Positions 9,185 through 17,031 of a stretch of 64,000 nucleotides of DNA are shown here, piece by piece. The translations under genes and the position numbers were made by a program. Below the pieces are notes generated by a model that did no database searches, was not told where the DNA came from, and worked only from the letters and a program-made list of their open reading frames with translations. Origin of the DNA: UBA7672 sp030824255 (GTDB lineage Bacteria; Pseudomonadota; Alphaproteobacteria; Caulobacterales; Hyphomonadaceae); the NCBI GenBank assembly GCA_942493305.1, contig OW818686.1:3782001-3846000 (forward strand), read 5' to 3'. Numbering within the stretch: the first letter of the stretch is position 1; the number at the start of each line of letters is the position of its first letter.

Positions 9185-9270
9185 AGGCACACGGATTTGT
9201 GCCTGGATGTTGCCTGTTGGTTCCCGGAATTTCCCGGTGTTTCCGATCTGGTTGTGCCTGAGGTGTGCCT
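9185..9270. promoter_or_regulatory. Putative integrase arm-binding sites (TGTGCCT repeats) at the element end
   Basis: Between dusA and the integrase lie direct copies of TGTGCCT at 9198-9204, 9253-9259 and 9264-9270 and one inverted copy (AGGCACA) at 9185-9191. The last two are spaced 11 bp start to start, one helical turn. Short repeats upstream of a tyrosine integrase are typical arm-type sites at an attachment end. The same spaced pair recurs at 31320 and 37500. Confidence 0.55.
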
Positions 9271-9311
9271 GAAATGGCGTGACCCCAGGGGTGTTGAGTG
9301 GATGGGGTGTC

Positions 9312-10370
9312 ATGGCGTCAATTGACCGGCGGCCGGGAGGCAAGTGGAGGGCTCAGGTAAGACGTGAAGGTCACGTCCTTAGCAAGACCTTTGTCATGAA
9401 AGCGGATGCAGATGCCTGGGTCCGCGAAACTGAAAGTCGCATAGACAAGGGCGAAGATCCCGTTCGCCGGCAGACCACCGCAAACACAACATTCGGCGAG
9501 CTGGTGGACCAGCATATCGACGACCTCAGGACGTACGGCAAACAACTTCGCCGATCCAAGGACGCCGCCCTTGCGCGACTGAAACGCGAGTTGGGCAAGG
9601 ACCCCGTTGGCAACCTCACACGCGAGCGTCTTGTCGAGTATGGCCGCAAGCGCCGCGACGAGGGGGCGGGACCGGCGACCCTTGCGATCGACTTCTCCTT
9701 CATCGGCACAGTGCTCACCCACGCATCTGCGATGCACGGCGCCAACGTAGACACGGAATCCGTCCGTCTCGCCCGAACGGCCCTTGTGCGCATGGGCGCG
9801 ATTGGTCCCTCGCGCGAGCGCGACAGGCGCCCGACCGCCGATGAGCTGGAACGCTTGTTTGCTGCATTTGACGGGAACGCCCGCAATACGATGCCAATGA
9901 CGGTGATCGCCAAGTTTGCAATCGCTACTGCGATGCGTCTGGACGAAATCGTCCGGATCGAATGGCAGCATCTCGACCCTCGCTCCCGCACGATCCTTGT
10001 GGAAGATCGCAAGGACCCGCGCCGCAAGGACGGCAACAATCAACGCGTGCCGCTCCTCGCCGTCACGGGCTATGATGCATTTGAAATTCTCGAAGAGCAG
10101 CGCAAGCGTCGTGGCGGCAATCGCGGCAGGTGCTTCCCATACAACGGCAGATCCGTTGGTACGAACTTCCGACGCACCTGCCAGGACATCGGAATAGAGG
10201 ATCTTCACTTCCACGATCTGCGGCACGAGGGCACGAGCCGGCTGTTCGAGGCTGGTCTCACGATCGAGCAGGTTCCCCTCGTCACCGGCCACAAGGACTG
10301 GAAGATGCTGAAGCGGTACACACAGCTGCGTCCGGAGAATCTCCACGCCTTGCTTAGCAAGCGTGGCTAG
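9312..10370 (+). CDS. Tyrosine site-specific integrase (dusA-associated type)
   Basis: 352 residues from ATG 9312 (an in-frame ATG at 9279 is less likely). The N-terminal MASIDRRPGGKWRAQVRR is an arm-binding-like domain, followed by a SAM-like core-binding domain and a C-terminal catalytic domain. All active-site residues are present: R209 (AMRLDEI), K234, H301 and R304 (HDLRHEG), H327 (TGHKDW) and Y336 (KRYTQL). It diverges from the 5' end of dusA, as in published dusA-targeting integrative elements. It should excise or integrate the island to its right. Confidence 0.93.
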   Translation: MASIDRRPGGKWRAQVRREGHVLSKTFVMKADADAWVRETESRIDKGEDPVRRQTTANTTFGELVDQHIDDLRTYGKQLRRSKDAALARLKRELGKDPVGNLTRERLVEYGRKRRDEGAGPATLAIDFSFIGTVLTHASAMHGANVDTESVRLARTALVRMGAIGPSRERDRRPTADELERLFAAFDGNARNTMPMTVIAKFAIATAMRLDEIVRIEWQHLDPRSRTILVEDRKDPRRKDGNNQRVPLLAVTGYDAFEILEEQRKRRGGNRGRCFPYNGRSVGTNFRRTCQDIGIEDLHFHDLRHEGTSRLFEAGLTIEQVPLVTGHKDWKMLKRYTQLRPENLHALLSKRG

Positions 10371-10377
10371 TTTCGTC

Positions 10378-10797
10378 TCAAGCCGGAAATTCATCAGTCG
10401 TTCGGGACTGACGCCGGCCTTCGGCAAATGCCGTAAGATCCGCGGGATCATATCTCACCGCCCTGCCCGTCGCACGAATGAAGCGCGGACCCACGCCATA
10501 GCAGCGCATCTTGTCCAGCGTCGACTTTGACAGACCCAACCAAGCGGCCGCAGCCCGCACGTCAAGCAAGTGAGGAGAGCGCTTCGGGGATGTGGGTAGC
10601 GCGGCATTGCCAACATCATCCGCAGCTATCTCGGTCGCCTGACGTGTTTCCCTATCGGACCTATGATGACTCGAGCTGCCGCCGCTTAACCCCGTCGCGT
10701 CAGGACTTGTGATGGCCCGCGACGTCTGTTCTTCCAATCGCACGGCGAACAGATCGGGCTGGGCATCGATTTTCGTCTGCCTGGTTTTGCGAGACAT
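10378..10797 (-). CDS. AlpA/excisionase-like helix-turn-helix protein
   Basis: 139 residues. The N-terminal 75 residues are polar and probably disordered. The C-terminus holds a MerR-like HTH_17 domain: LLDVRAAAAWLGLSKSTLDKMR followed by VGPRFIRATGRAVRYDPADL. This is the pattern of AlpA regulators and excisionases in mobile elements, so it may control int or direct excision. It is convergent with int, with 7 bp between stops. The ATG at 10797 was preferred over a longer reading frame because homology begins within the chosen product. Confidence 0.8.
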   Translation of the reverse strand: MSRKTRQTKIDAQPDLFAVRLEEQTSRAITSPDATGLSGGSSSHHRSDRETRQATEIAADDVGNAALPTSPKRSPHLLDVRAAAAWLGLSKSTLDKMRCYGVGPRFIRATGRAVRYDPADLTAFAEGRRQSRTTDEFPA

Positions 10798-10924
10798 GGT
10801 CGAACCACTCCTGCACGATAATAAGCTCTGCATCCGCCCATTGGCCCGGTGCGTTTGCGCAGCCTCATGAAGAACATGACTGCATCGACTGGCGTCGCCA
10901 CCACTTTCATCCACAGCCTGAAAC

Positions 10925-10942
10925 CACCGTGGATCCACGGTG
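10925..10942. repeat. Perfect 18-bp palindrome, copy 1 (downstream of relaxase gene)
   Basis: CACCGTGGATCCACGGTG is a perfect 18-bp palindrome, 22 bp beyond the relaxase stop codon. Its 14-bp core recurs at 13004-13017 within 65 bp upstream of the relaxase start. It could be a repressor operator or part of a transfer-origin region. Confidence 0.7.
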
Positions 10943-10963
10943 CGCCTCACCCGCGAGACGCGA

Positions 10964-12943
10964 CTACATCGGCGGCAAGTCAACACTTCTTCCACGCGAC
11001 AGGCTCCACGAGATGCCCTGCGTTCGCGCGATCCCCACAATCTCCCGGCCAGCAAACCGCTCCATCACGGGCCGCCATGGGACAAGGCTCGCCTGCCTGT
11101 CGCCAATGACAAGCGCCATCCGTCCCTGAGCGAGATCGATCCGACGCGCATAGACGCCATGAACCTGGTTGAGCCTTGCCGTCAGCACAGGCTTGCCGAT
11201 CTCCTTTGCAAGATCGTCGGCTGCAGCTCGCAGCTCGTTCGTCGCTATCCAGCTGAGTGTCGACTTCGGCAGCAGCTTCTGGTGGCTGCCAAGCCATCCC
11301 TGTTCGATCAGGAACAGCCTGCGTTGCTGGAGAGCGGAAGTGTAGTGGCGGGCGAAGGCGCCGTCGCCTTGAGGTAGGTCGGCTTCGCCCGCCAGTACGT
11401 GGTCGAGCCGCGTGGGACCTAAAGCGTTCACCTGCTCATCCAGCGTCCAGTAGGAAGCAACACTGGCAACCAGCGGGTAACGCCGGGAAACACGCTCATC
11501 GAACAGGGTTGCCCGCTCGAGGTGATCGTGTCCGACGATGAACGCGCCATCCGCATTGCGGGAAATCAGGCTCATCCGGCCCATGGCCTCCAGACGGCGG
11601 ATGTTAGCTTCGACAAGGCCCCGGCTGACGCCGGGCGTCTCGGTCAGATGATGCCCGACGGAATAGAGCCCGCCGGTCTGCTCTGCGATCGCTGCGATGA
11701 CATGGTCCGCCGGCCTTGGGGCCGGCACGTTGGGCTCCAGCGTGACGAGGGCTCCGGGAACGGCCCCATCCAGCGTCACGAGATCGGCCTCGCGGGCAAT
11801 ACGCGCATAGCGCAGCTCGCCCTTGCCCGTCTCGACCACAGCCAGGAAGGCGCCGCCGAGATCATCTGCCGGGCCGTAGTGGACCAGCTGGCCTTCGATT
11901 GCCTGCGCCGGATCGGCCGCCAGCAGTGGCATCAGCTCGCCCCGCCTGCGATGGAGTGAGACGGCCTGCTCCACTGCCTGGTACTCATCCATCGACTGGA
12001 GCTTGCCGAACAGGTCGCCCGCGATGCGCCAGCCCTTGGCTCCCCGCTCGGCCAGACCCCAGCCCTCGAGCCGTTCCAGGCGCGCGATCAGGTCCGGGCG
12101 ATAGACATTGATGAGACCCAGTCGGTCCCTGGCCGCAAACAGCTCCCGGTCGAGCTGCGTTACGGCCATCTGGCCAATTTTGCGCCAGCGCTCCTGTCTC
12201 AGGTCGGCCTCAAGCCGCGGCCCCAGCACGCGCGTCACGATCTCCTGCGCGTGCTCGCGGATGCCCGACGAAATCAGCTTCGAGGGAATGAACAGGTCCT
12301 GACCATCCGCCCGCTTGCCCCGCACCAGCACATGGGTGTGCGGATTGTCGGTGTCCCAGTGATCAACCGCGAACCATTCCAGCCTGGTCCCGAGCTTCTG
12401 CTCTAAACCCGCCATTACTTCCCGCATGAAGGGCTTCAGGTCCCCCAGGGCCTTGCCGTCCTCGGCCGACACGATCAGACGGAAGTGCAGCCGATCGTCT
12501 GCCCATCCAGCGGTTATCGCCTTGCCGTCCACGCCCACATCAGATCGGTCATAGAAGGCGAACTGGTCGTTTCCCGGCGTGTCCGCGCGTTGCAGGTAAT
12601 CGACCGAGCGCTCCAGACCTGGCTCGCCGCGCTCGGCCACTTTCCCTTCGCGCGCCAGATAGCTCACATGCGCCCTGAACGGCGCGCCCTTACCCGAGCC
12701 ATGCATCGCAAAGCGAGCTTTCACGACGACGCGGCGCTGTGTGGGAATTACCGGCCTCGCCTTCCCCGCCGATCCCATCCGGACGTGCGCGCGGATACCT
12801 GTCTTCGGCGCCAGGCGCGCCTTCGGTCCGCCCTTCACGCCTGTGCGCTGACGCACTGTCGCTCGTACACGCGCCAGGTTCGACGACCGCTCGTGACCGA
12901 TGCGACCGAGTCGTATCTCGAACTCGTTCTCGTACCTCGCCAT
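10964..12943 (-). CDS. Relaxase/mobilization nuclease, RlxS-like (DUF3363)
   Basis: 659 residues from the ATG at 12943. A VirD2-like relaxase core carries the metal-binding histidine cluster HWDTDNPHTHVLVRG (H195, H202, H204), preceded by a helical region ending DRLHFRLIVSAEDG. The C-terminal half is the DUF3363 extension. Such relaxases nick oriT and stay covalently bound to the transferred strand. No coupling protein or T4SS gene is intact nearby, so the island is probably mobilizable in trans. Arg-rich N-terminus fits DNA binding. The Tyr nucleophile is not assigned with certainty. Confidence 0.88.
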   Translation of the reverse strand: MARYENEFEIRLGRIGHERSSNLARVRATVRQRTGVKGGPKARLAPKTGIRAHVRMGSAGKARPVIPTQRRVVVKARFAMHGSGKGAPFRAHVSYLAREGKVAERGEPGLERSVDYLQRADTPGNDQFAFYDRSDVGVDGKAITAGWADDRLHFRLIVSAEDGKALGDLKPFMREVMAGLEQKLGTRLEWFAVDHWDTDNPHTHVLVRGKRADGQDLFIPSKLISSGIREHAQEIVTRVLGPRLEADLRQERWRKIGQMAVTQLDRELFAARDRLGLINVYRPDLIARLERLEGWGLAERGAKGWRIAGDLFGKLQSMDEYQAVEQAVSLHRRRGELMPLLAADPAQAIEGQLVHYGPADDLGGAFLAVVETGKGELRYARIAREADLVTLDGAVPGALVTLEPNVPAPRPADHVIAAIAEQTGGLYSVGHHLTETPGVSRGLVEANIRRLEAMGRMSLISRNADGAFIVGHDHLERATLFDERVSRRYPLVASVASYWTLDEQVNALGPTRLDHVLAGEADLPQGDGAFARHYTSALQQRRLFLIEQGWLGSHQKLLPKSTLSWIATNELRAAADDLAKEIGKPVLTARLNQVHGVYARRIDLAQGRMALVIGDRQASLVPWRPVMERFAGREIVGIARTQGISWSLSRGRSVDLPPM

Positions 12944-13003
12944 GCGCTGATGATGGTGATCTGCGAGGTGCAATCCAGCGCTTGCAACCCACTCGCGAGG
13001 CAA

Positions 13004-13017
13004 CCGTGGATCCACGG
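13004..13017. repeat. Palindrome CCGTGGATCCACGG, copy 2 (upstream of relaxase gene)
   Basis: Identical 14-bp core of the palindrome at 10925-10942, located 61 bp upstream of the relaxase ATG. A third partial copy (ATCCACGGTGG) follows at 13032-13042. Three related sites around one relaxase gene point to autoregulation or an oriT function. Confidence 0.65.
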
Positions 13018-13248
13018 CAGACCGCGAACTCATCCACGGTGGAGAAACCTATGTGCAGACAGGGTTCAACAGCCCGTGCACCGCAGGTGCTTTATCTTGC
13101 ACTCCACCGCACCTTCCTCACCTCCCACCCTCACCAATCCTTCCCACCCCTACCTCTCCAGAGTCGCGTGGAGCTGCCCACCTGCGAAGAGGCGCGGTCA
13201 GATGTCGGCGCGAGCGACGCCAGCCGTCCCCGCCCAGACCGCTCAACC

Positions 13249-13401
13249 TCACGTCCCGGGTTCATCCTTCAGATCCCGGAGGATGAGCATCGCTTCCAGC
13301 TCTGCCTTGATGTCGATCGCGTCCTGGTCATCGGTCGTTCCCCGCAATTCCGCGCGCAGTTCTTCAATGTGCTGGTCGAGCGTGAAGGTCTTCGTGAACA
13401 T
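13249..13401 (-). CDS. Small coiled-coil-like protein of 50 residues
   Basis: A short gene starting MFTKTFTLDQHIEELRAELR and ending LRDLKDEPGT. It is almost wholly charged helix, with heptad-like spacing. Short LDQ(H/Q)I-x-ELRAEL proteins of this kind commonly sit between relaxase and ArdC-like genes in alphaproteobacterial mobile elements; that is from general familiarity, not a search. A 305-bp gap holding the palindromes separates it from the relaxase. Function unknown. Confidence 0.6.
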   Translation of the reverse strand: MFTKTFTLDQHIEELRAELRGTTDDQDAIDIKAELEAMLILRDLKDEPGT

Positions 13402-13438
13402 CGTCGTCTCCTGTGTTTGAAGGACGGTGTTCGCGGGC

Positions 13439-13569
13439 GGGCGTGGTGGAGCGGGTCAAGGGATGCGCATCGGCGCGACCGCGGAGCGGCGATGGGGGTC
13501 ACGATTTTTTGGCTCTCGGGCCAAAAAATGGTGGGGCCCCGTCGTCCCTTGAGGCGCTCCACCACGCCC
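13439..13569. repeat. Nested inverted repeat (structured intergenic element)
   Basis: Outer arms 13439-13463 and 13545-13569 pair in two blocks (15 bp GGGCGTGGTGGAGCG and 8 bp TCAAGGGA). Inside, 13504-13513 and 13520-13529 form a perfect 10-bp hairpin (ATTTTTTGGC, loop TCTCGG). The surrounding gap, 13402-13835, holds no convincing gene. It may be an oriT, a structured RNA or a symmetric terminator. Confidence 0.6.
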
Positions 13570-13835
13570 GGCACACTGCCTGGACGCAGCAAACAATTCC
13601 CCTCCCGCAGGAAATCCTGCGACCGTTCACTGGAGCGGGCGGAACGCCACGCGCCCACAGGGCGCCAGGAAGAATGAAGGCTGCAGGGAGCCTGCGCGCC
13701 GGACTTCCGGCGCTGCATGGCGGAACGCGCCGTCGAGTGGCTGGCGGCGCGTAGCGCCCGCAGGGTCGCGCCCGTAGGAGCCGCTCTTGGGCGGCGGGAC
13801 CGAGCGTGACCGCCAGCCGCTCTCGATCGTCTACA

Positions 13836-14130
13836 CTAGGCGTCACCACCCACAGAGGCCGAACGACCCATCACAAACTCCGCAGCCTTGGACGCGAGCG
13901 ACGCGGCCTGGAATATGGCTCGGTTGTCGCCTTTCAACACCTCCAGCCAGGAGCCGAGATAGTCCGCGTGGCGCACCGTGGGAGCTACCCTGAGTTCGGC
14001 GCACAGGAATGCCGAAGACAGCTCGGCGACGAGTTCCTCGCGGGCGTAGGCGCTATTGCCAAACCGGCCTGAGAAATCCCGTTTGAGCCGGGAGGCATGA
14101 CCCGTCCAGTGCCCCAGCTCGTGAAGCTTG
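13836..14130 (-). pseudogene. ArdC-like antirestriction protein, C-terminal fragment
   Basis: Only the C-terminal metallopeptidase-like part remains: KLHELGHWTGHASRLKRDF carries the HExxH-like zinc site, followed by REELVAELSSAFLCAELRV and SWLEVLKGDNRAIFQAASLA, which are ArdC/DUF1738 hallmarks. The N-terminal ssDNA-binding part is missing: the homology stops abruptly at about 14130, where a VirB10/TrbI fragment begins on the other strand. The open frame runs on upstream to 14369, but that sequence does not resemble ArdC. Confidence 0.75.
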
Positions 14131-14394
14131 GTCCGGCTGGATATGTTTGGCGCCGCTGCGCTTGGCACGCTCATCAATGTCGGCGTCGCGACGACCGAAG
14201 ATCCGGCCGGGTATGCGGGAGCTGGCATCATCCTTCGCGACCCTGTCGATGACGCCGTCGCGGATGGCGTCCAGCGTATGGCCAGCACTGTCACCAACCG
14301 TGTCGTCGATCGGGGTCTCGCCATTCCTCCAACGATCCGCGTACAGGCCGGGGCGAAGATTTCGATCATCGTGACACGGAAACTGATGTTCTGA
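14125..14394 (+). pseudogene. TrbI/VirB10-family conjugation protein, C-terminal fragment
   Basis: About 88 residues of the periplasmic C-terminal domain of a T4SS VirB10/TrbI protein. LDMFGAAALGTLINVGV matches the antenna/core region, and the end (GLAIPPTIRVQAGAKISI...VTRKLMF) matches the conserved family terminus, where a Pro-rich strand is followed by a final basic-hydrophobic strand. A stop codon lies just upstream at 14122, so everything N-terminal is lost. This is evidence that the island, or an ancestor, once carried a conjugation system. Confidence 0.68.
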
Positions 14395-14631
14395 AGCGCG
14401 GTCGAGTGTGCCGAACCGATGACAAGTCCACCGACGGGAGCCTCCCTCCGGCTTCATGATCCCCGGCCCAGACGCGGCGTCGTCCAAAAAGGCGACGGGA
14501 GCGGTGGATAAAGGTCAACTCGGCCGGACCCGCGGTATTGACTCCGTGACACCACGGGAACAAAATATGAACGACAAGGGAGGCCGACGTGCGGAACGAA
14601 GCGCTGTTGCGCAAGCTTCGGGACGATAAGC

Positions 14632-14808
14632 GTGCATGCTTGGAATAACCAGCCTCTGGTGCTGACGCCTGACAATCGCCCAATCGGCGTTCTTCTTCAC
14701 CCGATGAATCCGGGACATCGTGGTCTGCTGAGAGCGACCGTCGCAGCGGGTGGCGCACAACTCGCCCTCAGCTATCTCGGTCCGAACGATTTGTGGACCA
14801 CGACATGA
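14632..14808 (+). CDS. Small ORF translationally coupled to the DUF4238 gene
   Basis: A 58-codon reading frame from a GTG at 14632, rich in hydrophobic residues (RPIGVLLHPMNPGHRGLLRA, then GGAQLALSYLGPNDLW). Its stop overlaps the next ATG at 14805 in an ATGA arrangement, typical of coupled bacterial genes. A GTG at 14589 in another frame has a better ribosome site (GGGAGG) and encodes 19 residues, so the true product may involve that start plus a frameshift. No family recognised. Confidence 0.4.
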   Translation: MHAWNNQPLVLTPDNRPIGVLLHPMNPGHRGLLRATVAAGGAQLALSYLGPNDLWTTT

Positions 14809-15956
14809 CGATCCCACCCCAATACTTCGGCTCGGCGTGGGGCCACGTTCCTATGGACGGCGACGTCGTCCCGTTCAGCATGATCAACCCGATACGCGGA
14901 GACACGGAGCGGACCAATCGCAGGCACCACTTTGTCTCGGTCTCCTACATGAAAGAGTTCGCTAATGCTGCCGGGCGGATACAGGCTTACCGGTATGAGG
15001 CACCTGAGGATCCTCATCCGACCACCCCTCGCGCCGTTGCCTTCGAGCGCGACTACTATTCTCAAACACTCCCTGAAGGCCGCCGCGAACATCATCGCTT
15101 CGAGGACTTGTGGAATTGCATCGAAACCGTGTGGCCGAAAACGGTGACCGCACTCGCCGCTCGTCGGTTATCGCCAGCGATTTCTTTGAACGTGTTGGGG
15201 ATGGCCGCCATCATGCACGCACGGGTGCCCGCGGCGCGCGATCGCCACGCGCTCATGTTCGAGACCAAGCTCCGCGCCCAGTGCAAGATAGCCGAGGAAC
15301 GAAACGTTCTACAGGCTGATCTGCGGCGCTACGCCGGCCAGTTCGATACGAGTCCTGTCGGCATTAATCCTCACGAGACCCTGACCGCAATGAGGGATGA
15401 CTTTATGGCGATGGGAGACCTCTGCTTTCGGCTGGGCTTTGAGGTGGTCCACAACGCCACAGATACGCCATTCATAACTTCGGACAATCCGGTCTGTCTC
15501 TATGACCCAAACCGGTCGGTCCACGCGCGCAGACCCTATGAACATCCGGACGTGGTCGAACTCATATTTCCGGTCTCCTCACGAATGGTGCTGCGCGGAT
15601 GCAGCAAGCGCCGGCCAACGAACACAATCTCACGACACCGGATTGTGTCGGATGTCCGCAAAGTGCGGCAGTTCAATCGAACGGTGGCCCAATTCTCATA
15701 CCGCCTGACGATTGCGCAGGACCGATCGAGCGACGATCTCATCCGACATTACGCGCGAAAAGTTCCGACTATCACGACAGAGGTGCTCCGACACGAGAAG
15801 GAGGTTCAGATCATCGTGCGAAATGTATTCGGACCTCGACCAGTGCTTTCGCCATTCATCGACACGCGTGACAAGGCAGAACGCATCGAAGTGAGTTCGT
15901 CCCCGCTTGCCGGTGCGGAAGCAACACCCGAAAGTGGCACTGGATCGGCCAGCTGA
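14805..15956 (+). CDS. DUF4238 domain-containing protein
   Basis: 383 residues from the ATG at 14805 (a GTG at 14793 adds four residues). N-terminal RRHHFVSVSYMKEFA matches the DUF4238 signature RxHHxVxxxYLxxF, and a middle FEVVHNATDTPFITSDNPVCL motif is also typical of the family. No membrane segment. DUF4238 genes are often found on islands and near defence genes, but biochemical function is not established. It is the only apparently intact cargo gene of the island. Confidence 0.75.
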   Translation: MTIPPQYFGSAWGHVPMDGDVVPFSMINPIRGDTERTNRRHHFVSVSYMKEFANAAGRIQAYRYEAPEDPHPTTPRAVAFERDYYSQTLPEGRREHHRFEDLWNCIETVWPKTVTALAARRLSPAISLNVLGMAAIMHARVPAARDRHALMFETKLRAQCKIAEERNVLQADLRRYAGQFDTSPVGINPHETLTAMRDDFMAMGDLCFRLGFEVVHNATDTPFITSDNPVCLYDPNRSVHARRPYEHPDVVELIFPVSSRMVLRGCSKRRPTNTISRHRIVSDVRKVRQFNRTVAQFSYRLTIAQDRSSDDLIRHYARKVPTITTEVLRHEKEVQIIVRNVFGPRPVLSPFIDTRDKAERIEVSSSPLAGAEATPESGTGSAS

Positions 15957-16353
15957 TGATCGTCACCTCAGATTCCAACGGCCCGTCATCAGTTGCCTGG
16001 CCCGTTACGTCAGCGAGCACGCACGGCGCAAAATGTCCCTAGGCAGATAAATCAACGTTACGAGTCTGATTTTGATGCTGCTGGGTCGTGCTACCCCTGA
16101 TGTTGCGGTTATGGGACATCTGCTGAGCTCGTCGTGAGATGATGAGCACCGTGGTCGTTTGCCAAAGGTGTCCGCCAGAACGCTTGCGTCGGTCTCTCTC
16201 GGGCCGGGCCCGCCGCATCCGACGGCAAGCGTGTGTGGGCATTGGTAAGGTGAATACTTATGTTGCAGCGACAGAAACACCCAATTTGCTGAACCGGTCC
16301 TTGCCAATCGTCTATCGGTCTGCCCTATTTCCCTGACGAACTCTCGCAACGGC
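15957..16353. other. Intergenic stretch at the presumed right edge of the island
   Basis: Nearly 400 bp without a convincing gene on either strand. I looked for a copy of the dusA 5' end that would mark the right attachment site and did not find one. The boundary between island and resident DNA probably lies here, because the operon that follows is a typical chromosomal one. Confidence 0.4.
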
Positions 16354-17031
16354 ATGCCGGCGAGCGAGCCGGGGGATAATTTGCGGGTTGGTCTTTTCAT
16401 CGGGGGAGGGGTGTTCGCGCCTGCTGCGTTCGCCGACGAGCTGGACGAGGCGCACCGCCGCCTCCGGCAGCAGAAGGATCTCCAGTTCTCTCTAAATCCC
16501 CCGCCTCAAGAGATATCGTCGCAACCAAACCCCGGAATGGTAGAGTTTCTGCGTTTTCTTGAGCCGGTGTTCACGCTGATCTTCTGGGCTGGCTTGGCCA
16601 TTGTCGTCTTGGCGATCCTGCTCTTCATCGGTCGAGAAGTCTGGCAGGCCCGCTATCGTCGAACGAAAGAGCCAGCCAAGGCGCCCATGCAGCAGAATGT
16701 CTATCACCCCGAGCCTGAGCGCGCGCGCGCGCTGCTCCAGGATGCGGACGCCCTCGCCGCAGAAGGTCGTTTCGAAGACGCCGTCCGCGCGCTTCTCCAT
16801 CGGTCCATCGATGATATCGAACAGCGAGCTCCCCGGTCTGTCCGCCAGGCGCAGACGGGACGCGAGATTGCACGGCTTCCGGTGCTGTCGCCCGCCGCAA
16901 GCGAAGCCTTCGCCCCGCTGGTGCGCGCCGTCGAGCAATCCTGGTTCGGCGGCAAACGTCTCGATCAGAAAGCCTACAATGCCTGCCGCAAGGCCTACGC
17001 TGATTTCGCATTGCCGGATGCTTGGAAATGA
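16354..17031 (+). CDS. DUF4129 domain membrane protein
   Basis: 225 residues. A signal-like N-terminus (LRVGLFIGGGVFAPAAFADE) precedes a short periplasmic segment and one transmembrane helix (FTLIFWAGLAIVVLAILLFI, about residues 72-91). The cytosolic C-terminus has the DUF4129 pattern: ARALLQDADALAAEGRFEDAVRALLHRSIDDIE, then REIARLP and AFAPLVRAVEQSWFGG. First gene of an overlapping operon with DUF4350, MoxR and DUF58 genes; such sets are widespread and linked to membrane-complex assembly, not well defined. Confidence 0.85.
   Translation: MPASEPGDNLRVGLFIGGGVFAPAAFADELDEAHRRLRQQKDLQFSLNPPPQEISSQPNPGMVEFLRFLEPVFTLIFWAGLAIVVLAILLFIGREVWQARYRRTKEPAKAPMQQNVYHPEPERARALLQDADALAAEGRFEDAVRALLHRSIDDIEQRAPRSVRQAQTGREIARLPVLSPAASEAFAPLVRAVEQSWFGGKRLDQKAYNACRKAYADFALPDAWK

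Noticed and set aside
15957..16353. Right attachment site duplicate of the dusA 5' end
   Set aside because: I searched by eye for the dusA start sequence on this side and elsewhere in the window and found no match, so no attachment site is annotated.
16005..16400. Minus-strand open frame across the presumed island edge
   Set aside because: It overlaps the start of the DUF4129 gene, has no ribosome site and resembles no family.
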